A stretch of 64,000 nucleotides of DNA from Portibacter marinus (GTDB taxonomy: Bacteria > Bacteroidota > Bacteroidia > Chitinophagales > Saprospiraceae). Shown here piece by piece: positions 1 through 9,256 of this stretch; positions within the stretch are counted from its first letter, which is position 1; each line of letters opens with the position of its first letter. The stretch spans positions 620,001 to 684,000 of the forward strand of contig NZ_JAJNKB010000002.1 in NCBI RefSeq assembly GCF_021533195.1. Reading direction: 5' to 3'. A model generated the notes under the pieces. The model was not told the DNA's origin, did no database searches, and worked only from the letters and a program-made list of their open reading frames with translations. Position numbers and translations under genes: made by a program.

Positions 1-102
1 GAAACCGAATAGGCATTGAATTTTTATGACGTGTAAATATGTTGATAATAGTAACCAGCGAAACGGCTGATTATTAATCAATTAAAAACAAAATCTTTAA
101 AA

Positions 103-198
103 ATGAAAAATTCAATATGTAGTATCTGTAAACTTACAATCTTAAGCTTAACAACACTTAGTATCATAACTTTGGCCATCATAGAAGTAGTTCTTTAG
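103..198 (+). CDS. possible 31-residue hydrophobic peptide
   Basis: A short open frame beginning with ATG after an A-rich stretch encodes a peptide with an N-terminal CSIC pair and one hydrophobic segment (about residues 10-30). I recognise no family. It lies alone in the 259-base left-edge region, on the opposite strand to the following OmpA gene. At the very edge, bases 3-29 also read as a plus-strand frame ending NRIGIEFL-stop, which could be the tail of a gene outside the window. Either may be chance in AT-rich DNA. Confidence 0.2.
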   Translation: MKNSICSICKLTILSLTTLSIITLAIIEVVL

Positions 199-259
199 AA
201 CTATGAAAATTAACCCCGTATGAAAGCTGCGGTGCACAGCAGTTTTCTATTAACCAATT

Positions 260-1048
260 TTATCCTTTAAACTCTGGAGTTTCCAAAAGTTTGAAAAATT
301 GATCCAATTTAGGAGAAATAATGATTTCTGTCCTTCTATTGGCACTTCTGCCGGCCATACTCTCATTGTCTTCCTTAGGCATATTGTCCGCTCTTCCTGC
401 TGCGATTAATCGCTCAGGATCAACACCATATTTGTTTTCCAATACACGTACCACCGCGGTAGCGCGCTTCACAGACAAATCCCAATTATCCTTGAATTGA
501 CTATTAGAAATCGGTATATTATCGGTATGACCTTCCACCATTACATCCATTTCATAGTGATCATTAACCACACTTGCAATTTTTGACAAAACATCTTGAG
601 CTCTGTCATTAATATTTGCCGATGCAGAATTAAATAATAGCTTGTCTGCTATAGAAATGTGTACGATGCCACCTCGAACTTCCACTTTGACATCTTCGTC
701 ATTGATGTCATTTAAGGATCTCTTCAAATTCATCACTAAAGCCAGGTTAATGGAGTCTTTCGCCTGGATTTTTGTGGAAAGATTTTCTATAAAACTATAT
801 TGCTGTGAAATGTTCTCGAGTGACTTAGAAATATTTTCTGCGCCTGCTTTTGAAACCACACTAAGGTCTGCCATGCGATCAAGTAAACTAGCGTTCGTGC
901 CTTGTAAATCGTCTAATTGACTTTTATACAATTCTGCTTGTTCCGTTTTGACAGCAAGTTCACGCTCTAACTCTGCTCTGGACTTCCTTTTACATGAAGA
1001 AGAAAGCAGTAAGGAAGAAATCAATGCCAGGAGAAAGTATGTTCTCAT
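260..1048 (-). CDS. OmpA-family peptidoglycan-binding lipoprotein
   Basis: A 262-residue envelope protein that probably tethers the outer membrane to peptidoglycan. The N-terminus is a lipoprotein signal with Cys19 after a hydrophobic run ending LSSS. Residues 22-105 are rich in charged heptads and are probably a coiled coil. The C-terminal OmpA domain covers about residues 120-245, with GHTDNIP at 173-179, LSVKRA at 191-196 and NRRTEI at 238-243, the signature of diaminopimelate-binding OmpA/MotB domains. There is no beta-barrel, so it is a lipoprotein-anchored OmpA rather than a porin. It is transcribed divergently from the ygiQ-like gene. The family call is firm; the specific role is not known. 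Confidence 0.9.
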   Translation of the reverse strand: MRTYFLLALISSLLLSSSCKRKSRAELERELAVKTEQAELYKSQLDDLQGTNASLLDRMADLSVVSKAGAENISKSLENISQQYSFIENLSTKIQAKDSINLALVMNLKRSLNDINDEDVKVEVRGGIVHISIADKLLFNSASANINDRAQDVLSKIASVVNDHYEMDVMVEGHTDNIPISNSQFKDNWDLSVKRATAVVRVLENKYGVDPERLIAAGRADNMPKEDNESMAGRSANRRTEIIISPKLDQFFKLLETPEFKG

Positions 1049-1238
1049 ATCTTTTCTTTTGAAAACGGTATAAACTTTTCAATTTATTGTTAAAACGTCT
1101 CTAAGATTCCTTACTTTTTAGGTCAATGTGTCACAAGGGAGGCTTCTTTCTTGCGGTCTTGTGAATCTTTTTGATGGGATGATTGTTACATCATGCTGGA
1201 GTTTTCAAGTAGAATATCTGTAACTTTACAACCATATA

Positions 1239-3185
1239 ATGATCGATTTACCCATAGTAGAGCATAAATTAGAGGATTGGATGCCCATTACCCGAGCTGA
1301 AATGGAAGCTAGAGGATGGCAGGATGTGGATGTCGTTTTAATTTCAGGGGATGCTTACGTAGATCATCCGGCTTTTGGGACAGCTGTCATTGGCCGAATT
1401 ATGGAAAGTGAAGGATTGAGGGTAGCAGTCGTCCCACAGCCTAACTGGCAGGACGATCTCAGAGATTTTAAGAAATTTGGCAGACCAAGACTGTTCTTTG
1501 GCGTAACGTCGGGCTGTATGGATTCGATGGTCAATCATTATACCGCTTCCAAACGCAAAAGATCCACAGATGCCTATACCCCGGGTGGGAATGCGGGATT
1601 CAGACCTGACTATGCACTGACCGTTTATACACAAATCCTCAAAAAGCTATATCCGGATGTGCCAGTTTTGATAGGAGGCATTGAAGCATCTCTTCGAAGA
1701 GTCACACACTATGATTACTGGAAGGACGAGCTGTTCCCCAATATTCTGACCTATAGTGGTGCTGACTTACTAGTGTATGGAATGGGAGAAATGCCCTTGC
1801 GAGAGATCATAAGATTGCTTTTAAAAGGAGTTCCGTTTGAATCATTAAAAACCATTCCGCAAACAGGTGTTTTGGTTCCCAGAGATGAGGATTTACCGAA
1901 GGTCAAAAAGTGGGAGGATCTACATCTTAGTTCTCATGAAAAATGCCTTAGGGATAAAACTGCCTTTGCTGCCAATTTCAAGCACATTGAACAGGAATCC
2001 AATAAAGTTCAAGCAAAGAGGTTGATACAGGGAATAGGTGACCATCATCTTGTCATCAATCCTCCATATCCTCCTATGACTGAAGATGAGATTGATACTT
2101 CCTTTGATTTGCCTTATACCAGATTGCCGCATCCTAAATACAAGAAACGAGGCGCCATTCCAGCATACGAAATGATTAAATTTTCAATCAACATGCATCG
2201 AGGTTGCTTTGGAGGGTGCAGTTTTTGTACAATTTCTGCGCATCAAGGTAAATTCGTAGCAAGCAGATCAGAAGAATCTATTCTAAAGGAAGTGGATAAG
2301 GTCACTCAGATGCCTGATTTTAAAGGTGTGATCAGCGATCTAGGCGGACCTTCAGCCAATATGTACAAGATGAAAGGCAAAATACAATCCATTTGTGATC
2401 GTTGTGTAGCACCATCTTGTATTCATCCGGTAGTCTGTAGTAATTTGGATACCAGTCACAAAGCTATGACGGAGATCTATAGGAAAGTGGATGCACATCC
2501 TGCAGTTAAAAGAGCTTACGTAGGCAGTGGAATTCGCTACGATCTTTTAGTGGACTCTTACAATAAGAAGGCTGATGGTTCACAAGAGGAGTATATGGAA
2601 CAACTTGTTTCACGGCATGTCTGCGGAAGACTAAAGGTTGCACCGGAACATACTTCAGATGCAACACTACGAGTGATGCGAAAACCCTCTTTCAAGCATT
2701 TTCATGAATTTAAGAAGCGCTATGATAGGATCAATGATAAATACGGATTAAAACAACCTTTAATTCCATATTTTATTTCCAGTCACCCAGGTTCTACTGA
2801 AGAAGAAATGGCCAATCTCGCTGCTGAGACCAAAGACATGGGATTTAGACTGGAACAGGTACAGGATTTTACACCCACACCCATGACGGTGGCGACCATC
2901 ATATATTATACCGGACTGCACCCCTATACCTTAAAACCGATATATACTGCGAAGACCAAGAAAGAAAAGAAAAAGCAACACATGTTCTTCTTTTGGCATA
3001 AAAGAGAGAATTACCAACAGATTAAAGATAAATTGACTGCTTTAGATAGACCGGATTTGATCGAAAAACTTCTGGAGGACAAGAAAAAAGCGAGGAAGAA
3101 AGAGATCATTAAATCCAAATCTAAGCACCATGATTCAAACAAAAATCAAAGAAAGAAAAGTAATGTAAGGAAGAAGAGGCGTTAA
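1239..3185 (+). CDS. YgiQ-family radical SAM protein (UPF0313)
   Basis: A 648-residue member of the YgiQ/UPF0313 family, which binds a 4Fe-4S cluster and S-adenosylmethionine; the reaction is unknown. The cluster motif CxxxCxxC is at Cys323, Cys327 and Cys330, preceded by the family-typical NMHRG. The N-terminal 300 residues hold the family domain (ISGDAYVDHPAFG, then GGIEASLRR). A further CDRCVAPSCIHPVVC cluster follows the core. The C-terminus is a strongly basic Lys/Arg tail (about residues 600-648), suggesting nucleic-acid contact. The start at 1239 matches the conserved N-terminus and lies just after a TAACTTTA box at 1221-1228, a weak match to the Bacteroidota -7 element. Confidence 0.93.
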   Translation: MIDLPIVEHKLEDWMPITRAEMEARGWQDVDVVLISGDAYVDHPAFGTAVIGRIMESEGLRVAVVPQPNWQDDLRDFKKFGRPRLFFGVTSGCMDSMVNHYTASKRKRSTDAYTPGGNAGFRPDYALTVYTQILKKLYPDVPVLIGGIEASLRRVTHYDYWKDELFPNILTYSGADLLVYGMGEMPLREIIRLLLKGVPFESLKTIPQTGVLVPRDEDLPKVKKWEDLHLSSHEKCLRDKTAFAANFKHIEQESNKVQAKRLIQGIGDHHLVINPPYPPMTEDEIDTSFDLPYTRLPHPKYKKRGAIPAYEMIKFSINMHRGCFGGCSFCTISAHQGKFVASRSEESILKEVDKVTQMPDFKGVISDLGGPSANMYKMKGKIQSICDRCVAPSCIHPVVCSNLDTSHKAMTEIYRKVDAHPAVKRAYVGSGIRYDLLVDSYNKKADGSQEEYMEQLVSRHVCGRLKVAPEHTSDATLRVMRKPSFKHFHEFKKRYDRINDKYGLKQPLIPYFISSHPGSTEEEMANLAAETKDMGFRLEQVQDFTPTPMTVATIIYYTGLHPYTLKPIYTAKTKKEKKKQHMFFFWHKRENYQQIKDKLTALDRPDLIEKLLEDKKKARKKEIIKSKSKHHDSNKNQRKKSNVRKKRR

Positions 3186-3232
3186 ATTTGACGAGGGCAA
3201 GCAACGCCATTTTAGCTTAATATTCTTTTCTT

Positions 3233-4231
3233 TTAAGGTGTCACTTCTTTTCCGTCAGGATACAATGCAAAACGACCTTTTTCCCTAGCATGCACGTTGT
3301 CCATGCTTGACCAAGGCCATCCTCCGAACTCCGTCTCTTGATATTCCTGCATGGCGTCCATGATCTCCTTTTGGCTATTCATGACAAAAGGGCCGTATTG
3401 AGCTACCGGCTCACCTATGGGTTTGCCTTGAAGAAAAAGCAATCTGGCATTTTTTGCGCCATTTTGAATGGTCGTTGACAAATCCCCATCAAGCTCTAAA
3501 ACTTTATTAGTGGAATATTCGCGACCTTCTACCTCAATTTTGTCTCCTTCAAAGAAGTAAAGACTTCGGTTGACCTTGGTTTCAGTAGCAGGGATAGTAA
3601 ATTGCTTACCCGCTTCAATGTTAATGGTCCAAATCTGTACATCATTTTGTCGGTCAGCCGCCCAAGAATTGGGAGCGGGAGCTGGGGCCTGAACACCGTT
3701 GTAGTTTCCTGCAATAATTCTTATGCTTGATCCATTTTCCTGCACAATTGGAATTTCATGATTCCAGAGCATTGCAAAATGAGGCTCAACCAATTTATCC
3801 TTTGCAGGTAAGTTTAACCAAATCTGAAAGAAATCTGTGGGATTTCCTGAATCCTGATTCAACATTGGAAACATTTCGCAATGTTGAACTCCTTTTCCGG
3901 CCGTCATCCACTGCACATCACCGTTCCCGAAGCGCCCAGCAGCACCCAGGGAATCCGAATGGTCGATAAGTCCTTCCTGCACGACAGTCACTGTTTCAAA
4001 ACCTCTATGCGGATGGGCTGGAAATCCTGGTATGCGCGTTCCGTGATACATTCGCCATCCATCCTTGATTTCAAAATCATTGCCCAGGTTCCTACCTGAT
4101 AAGCTAGCTTTCGGTGCCATATTCTCATCTCCTGCTGGGTAATTATCTTTGTGAAAGACACAAAACAAGAAAGGATCCTGAGTTTGCCATGGAAAACTTA
4201 GATTTTTGACGCGTAGTACTGAAGACATCAT
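3233..4231 (-). CDS. pirin family protein
   Basis: A 332-residue bicupin of the pirin family, iron-binding proteins of which some have quercetinase activity. The N-terminal cupin carries the metal ligands: His73 and His75 in PAHPHRGFET, and His117 and Glu119 in GVQHCEMF. A C-terminal pirin domain follows (about residues 190-300). It converges on the ygiQ-like gene, with about 47 bases between stops and no clear terminator. Two adjacent Met codons open the frame, so the start is uncertain by one residue. The family is clear; the substrate cannot be read from the sequence. Confidence 0.92.
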   Translation of the reverse strand: MMSSVLRVKNLSFPWQTQDPFLFCVFHKDNYPAGDENMAPKASLSGRNLGNDFEIKDGWRMYHGTRIPGFPAHPHRGFETVTVVQEGLIDHSDSLGAAGRFGNGDVQWMTAGKGVQHCEMFPMLNQDSGNPTDFFQIWLNLPAKDKLVEPHFAMLWNHEIPIVQENGSSIRIIAGNYNGVQAPAPAPNSWAADRQNDVQIWTINIEAGKQFTIPATETKVNRSLYFFEGDKIEVEGREYSTNKVLELDGDLSTTIQNGAKNARLLFLQGKPIGEPVAQYGPFVMNSQKEIMDAMQEYQETEFGGWPWSSMDNVHAREKGRFALYPDGKEVTP

Positions 4232-4316
4232 TGTTTTCTTCTAGAAACATGGGCACCACTCGATTTGTTTACCGACGCAAAATTGAAAACTTATAAATCA
4301 GGATAAATAATAGTTG

Positions 4317-4829
4317 TTATGCTAAAGGTGCATATTCTAACACTTGACATAAGAGTCCTCCAATTAACACCAATGAAATGAGCCAGTATCCGAAATGAAT
4401 GAGTATGTATTTCCATCCTCTTCTTTCAAATAACGCAATGATGGCAATGATCGGAAGAATGAAGAATATCGCGGTAAAAAGACCATGTGCTGCACCGTGT
4501 TTGAAACTTCGATGTCTATCACCATATTGGGCCATCAGATCATTGAAAACTTGCTGAGCTTCGCTGCCTGATTCCATGACTTCAGGGTTCAACAGGGAGA
4601 AAATGGCACCCTGGTGAATGACGATTGAGGTAAAAAAGAATGACAATATCACTGAAAATAGGTAAGTGAGTCCAAAAATCAAAGCCATATTAGCTCCTTT
4701 CATGGATTCGTCTGTAAAACCATTGACTTTCATCCAAAGACCACCAGCAACTTTCGGGTGATAGTAAATGGAACCAATAATTAAGGGGATCAATCCGGCA
4801 ACAAGAATCATGTACCAATTCGTAGGCAT
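4317..4829 (-). CDS. DUF1761 family membrane protein
   Basis: A 170-residue integral membrane protein with about four hydrophobic segments (near residues 5-22, 48-70, 112-133 and 145-165). The opening, with a YYHP motif and then LWMKVNGFT, matches the DUF1761 pattern. Function is unknown. It stands between pirin and a divergent SDR-type gene, and shows no operon partner. Confidence 0.8.
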   Translation of the reverse strand: MPTNWYMILVAGLIPLIIGSIYYHPKVAGGLWMKVNGFTDESMKGANMALIFGLTYLFSVILSFFFTSIVIHQGAIFSLLNPEVMESGSEAQQVFNDLMAQYGDRHRSFKHGAAHGLFTAIFFILPIIAIIALFERRGWKYILIHFGYWLISLVLIGGLLCQVLEYAPLA

Positions 4830-4952
4830 AACAATTAGTTTAGAGGTTTAGAAATAGTTCTTGAAATTACAAAATATCTGTGAAATAACATTTAAAATAA
4901 AACTGAGCAATGTGTGGTAGAACTTATAAAGCTTGTTGCTGTTTAAGAAGAG

Positions 4953-6428
4953 ATGAAAGTTTTACTTACCGGCGCAACTGGATATATAGGACGTCGACTT
5001 ATCCCGCTACTTATTGAGCAAGATCATGAGATTGTTTGTGCTTTAAGAGACAGAGAACGAATAACTCTGAATTCCAGTGAAGCCAAATCAGGAAAGATCA
5101 GTTTCGTGGAATGCGACTTTCTGGAACCTGATACCATGTTCGCTTTGCCGAAAGATATTGATATAGCTTACTACCTGATACACTCCATGTCTACTTCCTC
5201 AAGCAAGTTTGATAAAATGGAAAGGGAAATGGCAGAGAACTTTAAGTCTTATCTTAATAGTACAAACTGTCGACAGTGTATTTATCTGAGCGGAATTGTC
5301 AATGATGATGAACTTTCCACTCACTTGATGTCCAGACTTCAGACTGAGAAGATTCTCCGTTCCTCAGAGGTTCCGGTAACTGTTTTGAGAGCTGCCATCA
5401 TTATCGGAAGCGGCTCAGCCAGTTTTGAAATTATCAGGGACCTTTCTGAAAAATTGCCTGTAATGATCGCTCCGAAATGGTTGAAAACTTTGTGTCAACC
5501 CATCAGTATAAGAGATGTGCTAAGTTACTTGACCGGTGTCATCAATAAAGAAGCTACTTTTGATCAATCATTTGATATTGGTGGTCCTGATGTTCTTTCT
5601 TATAAAGACATGCTTTTAGGCTACGCCAAGGTGAGAGATCTGAAACGATGGATTATTTCAGTTCCGGTCTTTTCGCCGAAAATTTCATCTTATTGGCTGT
5701 ATTTCGTGACTTCCACTTCTTACACCCTTGCGAAAAGCCTGGTCAGCAGTATGAAAAATGAAGTAGTTGCTTCGCCAAACGATCTTCATGAAATGGTGTC
5801 AGTCGAGAACATCGGCTATGAGAAATCTATCAAACTTGCGTTGGGTAAGATTAAACAAAATTCCGTGGTTTCAAGTTGGAAAGACGCCTTAAGCAGTGGC
5901 AAAGTCGATTCTGACCTGATGGACTATATAGAAGTCCCTACTGAAGCGGTCTTGATGGATGAAAGGAAATTTCCATTTGATGCCTCCCGGCTTGATGAAG
6001 TAATGATGAATTTGTGGTCGATAGGTGGAAGAAATGGCTGGTATTACGGTGATTTTCTATGGAAGATCAGAGGTTTTTTAGATAAATTGGTTGGGGGCGT
6101 GGGTTTAAGGAGAGGAAGAAGAAGTTCTGTCGATTTGGTAGCCGGCGATCCCTTGGATTTCTGGAGGGTTTTAGTAGCGGATCAGGAAAAAGGTCGTTTG
6201 TTGTTGTATGCTGAAATGAGACTACCAGGAGATGCCTGGCTAGAGTTTTGTGTTGACAAAAAGAATGCTGATACCTACTATCTGCAGCAGAAAGCGACAT
6301 TCAGGCCTAAAGGATTACTTGGAAGAATATATTGGTATTCTGTGCTCCCCTTACACAGTCTGGTCTTTCCCGGCATGGCTAAAGGAATCATCAGAGGGTC
6401 AAAGTCCCAGCCAGTAGTTGACCTTTAA
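4953..6428 (+). CDS. SDR-type NAD(P)-binding protein with DUF2867 domain
   Basis: A 491-residue two-domain protein. The N-terminal half is an atypical short-chain dehydrogenase/NmrA-like Rossmann domain opening with GATGYIGRRL, which binds NAD(P). The C-terminal part (about residues 320-485) is a DUF2867 domain, with the GWYYGDFLW and LDFWRVL blocks. This architecture is common in Bacteroidota and Proteobacteria, but its substrate is unknown. The last 30 bases overlap the 3' end of the convergent DUF5916 gene, so both C-termini are written in the same DNA. Confidence 0.85.
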   Translation: MKVLLTGATGYIGRRLIPLLIEQDHEIVCALRDRERITLNSSEAKSGKISFVECDFLEPDTMFALPKDIDIAYYLIHSMSTSSSKFDKMEREMAENFKSYLNSTNCRQCIYLSGIVNDDELSTHLMSRLQTEKILRSSEVPVTVLRAAIIIGSGSASFEIIRDLSEKLPVMIAPKWLKTLCQPISIRDVLSYLTGVINKEATFDQSFDIGGPDVLSYKDMLLGYAKVRDLKRWIISVPVFSPKISSYWLYFVTSTSYTLAKSLVSSMKNEVVASPNDLHEMVSVENIGYEKSIKLALGKIKQNSVVSSWKDALSSGKVDSDLMDYIEVPTEAVLMDERKFPFDASRLDEVMMNLWSIGGRNGWYYGDFLWKIRGFLDKLVGGVGLRRGRRSSVDLVAGDPLDFWRVLVADQEKGRLLLYAEMRLPGDAWLEFCVDKKNADTYYLQQKATFRPKGLLGRIYWYSVLPLHSLVFPGMAKGIIRGSKSQPVVDL

Positions 6429-8588
6429 AACTATGCTTCTGCTTTTTGGTCCCAATATCCCCTCCACGATATAATCGTCTGAATAAACAACGAAAAGATC
6501 TGACATTGGAGAGTACCTCCATTGAACTCTTGAATTAATGTTGAAATTACTGGATTGTGTATTGTACTGTACAAAAGTAGTCCAGAACAGACTGGTCGAA
6601 AAATTAATTTCTGCACTCATTCTGACTAAGGTCAGATCCAGGTTACCATAAGGTTGCGGCAACCGGATATTATTTTGTTCTAATCCCAGTGAAAATCTTG
6701 CCCAAGGCTGAATTCGATAGTTAAAATCCAGGATGTTTGTAAATTTTGTACCGTTATAAAATTGCCCATAAACAGAGAAAATTTCAAAATTAAACAGCTT
6801 TCTCTGATCACTTAAATATTGAATATTGAATTCAGTCATATTATATGCATCGACAGGTAAAGGTGTTTCAGTCAATGCAAATGGGAAAATAAGGTCTACA
6901 TAGTTATTGTTGAGTCGAAATCGGATTTGACTTGTATTTTTGAAGAATATAAAATGCCTCAATCTGGTGTACCATTCATTTAAGCCAGTTTGATCATTGA
7001 TGATGATAAAGTTTTCCAAACCTGACCAATGGAAATTAACCGTTGAATTCTCAGGGTAGTAATAGTAGTCCAGCATATTGCCAATCTGCGTGTAACCAAT
7101 TCGCTCTATGGTACCAGTGATGGGATTAAAATTGATCAATCTGGCATTGAAACCCATATCTGCGTAATAATTCTCGCCAAGATTTTGAATAAACAGGAAG
7201 GTTCTAAAATTCTGTCCGCTGTAGTTTATTCTGCCGTATATATGCTTATTCTTATCATTAAAGCCATCTTTGAAGGAATGAACATAGCCCAATTGACCTT
7301 GCCAAACACCGTCTTTGGTACTCAGATTCAATTCGCCTCCAGCATTTCTTCCATAATCTCCATTGATCGATTCTGTTCCATCATAGGCTTGCCTACTAAG
7401 AAAAAATCCTTTGATATTCGACCTGGCTCCTAATGCGTGCTGGCCACTGAAGGCGGAATAGTTTTGAGAAGAAGTTATTTCATTTTTTGCTGTCTGCATG
7501 GAAAATGCACCTATTCTCAGCTTTTTATTGATATTTCCAGTTAATCTACCTCCATACAGTATAGGAACTGTATTGCCTTGCTGATCTAAACCGATCCTTC
7601 TCGAATAAAATGGACTGTTGGCAAATTGTCCATAGCCATTAAATATGTCTGCATTTTCCAGGAAAAATTGTCTCCTTTCCGGAAAAAATATGTTAAAGCG
7701 GGTTAAATTGGTCACTTGCCGGTCCACATCCACTTGAGAAAAATCCGGGTTCACAGTCAAATCCAGATTGAGACTTGAAGTCAAAGCGATTTTAGCATCT
7801 GCACCTGCCGTTATTTTAGAATTAATCGCCGCTTCACCTGAAGCATTTTTATCCGTACGAGCGCTGACATAAGGAATGACTGCGATATTTTTTCCTTGCT
7901 TTTTCGGCGGTGTCTCGTACACCATCTCACCAAAATAACCAATATCTATACCGTCAAACTGCCGCGGGACAGGGGACCAAACATGCTGTTGATTCAAGCT
8001 GGGTTCATCTCTGTAAAAATTGATGCCCCAGGTATTGTTTTCTGCCTTAAATCTGAGGGTCTTAAAAGGAATGGCCATTTCTACGGTCCATCGATCCACA
8101 TAGTTGCTTGTAGCAACCTTCCATTTATTATCCCAGCCTTCATCTACATTATTTGCAGCCATCAGCGCTTCCGATGGCGCTCCGGCAACATTCACACCAA
8201 ATGCGAAACCATTCGATTTTTGATTTTGAGGATCGATCACAACGGCAAATTGATCTCCTGATCCAAATTGATCTCTTTTCAAAGTATTGATGACGTAATC
8301 ACCCTCATCATATAAAGTAGCGGCGATGTATAGAAAGTCGTTATCGTAAGTCACTTGCACTTCCGTCACTTTATCAGCAGGTATTCCGTCAAGTGGAGAT
8401 TGCTGATAAAAATCACCTTGTTTAGGGGTAATAGACCAAGTCTCTTCACTGAGCTCTCCATCTATAATAATCCTCTCTGAAGTCGGCTGGATCGAAAATG
8501 ACTTTTTGTTACCCACAAAATCAAATTCTTCCTGTGCAAATGAAAGGGTATAAGCAATGGTCAAGGTTAAAAAAAGCAAAAATCTCAT
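6399..8588 (-). CDS. DUF5916 outer-membrane protein with CBM9-like N-terminus
   Basis: A 729-residue exported protein with a signal peptide ending near LSFAQ (about residue 19). Residues about 30-210 resemble a family 9 carbohydrate-binding module (IDGELSEETW, then VTYDNDFLYIAATLYD). The rest is DUF5916, rich in alternating aromatic strands and ending in a beta-strand-like tail, consistent with an outer-membrane barrel. The PFYSRRIG and FPERRQFFLENADIF blocks are characteristic. Function is unproven; surface polysaccharide binding is a guess from the CBM-like part. Its 3' end overlaps the convergent SDR gene by 30 bases. Confidence 0.88.
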   Translation of the reverse strand: MRFLLFLTLTIAYTLSFAQEEFDFVGNKKSFSIQPTSERIIIDGELSEETWSITPKQGDFYQQSPLDGIPADKVTEVQVTYDNDFLYIAATLYDEGDYVINTLKRDQFGSGDQFAVVIDPQNQKSNGFAFGVNVAGAPSEALMAANNVDEGWDNKWKVATSNYVDRWTVEMAIPFKTLRFKAENNTWGINFYRDEPSLNQQHVWSPVPRQFDGIDIGYFGEMVYETPPKKQGKNIAVIPYVSARTDKNASGEAAINSKITAGADAKIALTSSLNLDLTVNPDFSQVDVDRQVTNLTRFNIFFPERRQFFLENADIFNGYGQFANSPFYSRRIGLDQQGNTVPILYGGRLTGNINKKLRIGAFSMQTAKNEITSSQNYSAFSGQHALGARSNIKGFFLSRQAYDGTESINGDYGRNAGGELNLSTKDGVWQGQLGYVHSFKDGFNDKNKHIYGRINYSGQNFRTFLFIQNLGENYYADMGFNARLINFNPITGTIERIGYTQIGNMLDYYYYPENSTVNFHWSGLENFIIINDQTGLNEWYTRLRHFIFFKNTSQIRFRLNNNYVDLIFPFALTETPLPVDAYNMTEFNIQYLSDQRKLFNFEIFSVYGQFYNGTKFTNILDFNYRIQPWARFSLGLEQNNIRLPQPYGNLDLTLVRMSAEINFSTSLFWTTFVQYNTQSSNFNINSRVQWRYSPMSDLFVVYSDDYIVEGILGPKSRSIVLKVNYWLGL

Positions 8589-8743
8589 TATGAAGTAAAA
8601 GTTTGGATAAAGGTAGTTTTTTTAGATTCTACAATTTATTTTAATGAATATTTAGTATACTGAACTCGTCATTTTATAGACGAGCAGATCTTAAGAATAT
8701 GATCTAGCGAGGAAATATTCATTAGGTTGGAAGAATTAAACTG

Positions 8744-8751
8744 TAAATTTG
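8744..8751 (+). promoter_or_regulatory. probable -7 promoter box for moaC
   Basis: TAAATTTG matches the Bacteroidota -7 consensus TAnnTTTG and ends about 20 bases before the moaC ATG. A TTG at 8727-8729 is closer (14 bases) than the usual -33 spacing, so the upstream element is weak. Confidence 0.4.
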
Positions 8752-8770
8752 TAAGAGTAAACAAAATCGT

Positions 8771-9256
8771 ATGTCTGATAAGAGCTTGACGCATGTAGGA
8801 CCTGAAGGTGAAGCTACAATGGTTGATGTGGGAAATAAAGAGGTAACAGAGCGTAAAGCAATTGCGAGAGCCACTATTCAATTAGGCGAAGAGATTGTGC
8901 AGGAAATCAAACGAACCAATCTCCAGACCAAGAAGGGGCCTGTTTTTCAAGTAGCAACTTTGGCCGGAATTATGGCTGCTAAGAAGACGGCTGATTTGAT
9001 ACCACTTTGCCATCCATTATCTTTGAGTAAGATTGACATAGATATAAGGTTGATTAATGCTAGTGAAGCTGAAATAGAGTGTCTGGTTAAAACTTCGGGT
9101 AAAACTGGAGTGGAAATGGAAGCATTAACTGGAGCAAGTATCGCTGCTTTAACGATATATGATATGTGTAAAGCCATGTCACATAAGATTGAAATTAAGG
9201 ACGTCAAACTAATCCATAAATCCGGTGGAAAAAGAGATTATGACATTACAGAATAA
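8771..9256 (+). CDS. moaC: cyclic pyranopterin monophosphate synthase MoaC
   Basis: A 161-residue protein of standard MoaC length. MoaC makes cyclic pyranopterin monophosphate from the product of MoaA, the first stage of molybdenum cofactor synthesis. Signature blocks are all present: PLCHPLSLSKIDI, the GKTGVEMEALTGAS loop, and the C-terminal KSGGKRDY holding the catalytic Lys/Asp region. It overlaps the next gene, a MobA-type transferase, so the two are co-transcribed and act at the beginning and end of the same cofactor pathway. The other moa/moe genes are not in this window. Confidence 0.96.
   Translation: MSDKSLTHVGPEGEATMVDVGNKEVTERKAIARATIQLGEEIVQEIKRTNLQTKKGPVFQVATLAGIMAAKKTADLIPLCHPLSLSKIDIDIRLINASEAEIECLVKTSGKTGVEMEALTGASIAALTIYDMCKAMSHKIEIKDVKLIHKSGGKRDYDITE

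Noticed and set aside
8665-8684. Six-base-pair hairpin (CTCGTC/GACGAG) before moaC as a riboswitch or terminator
   Set aside because: The stem is short, has an eight-base AT loop and no T run, and nothing around it resembles the Moco riboswitch.
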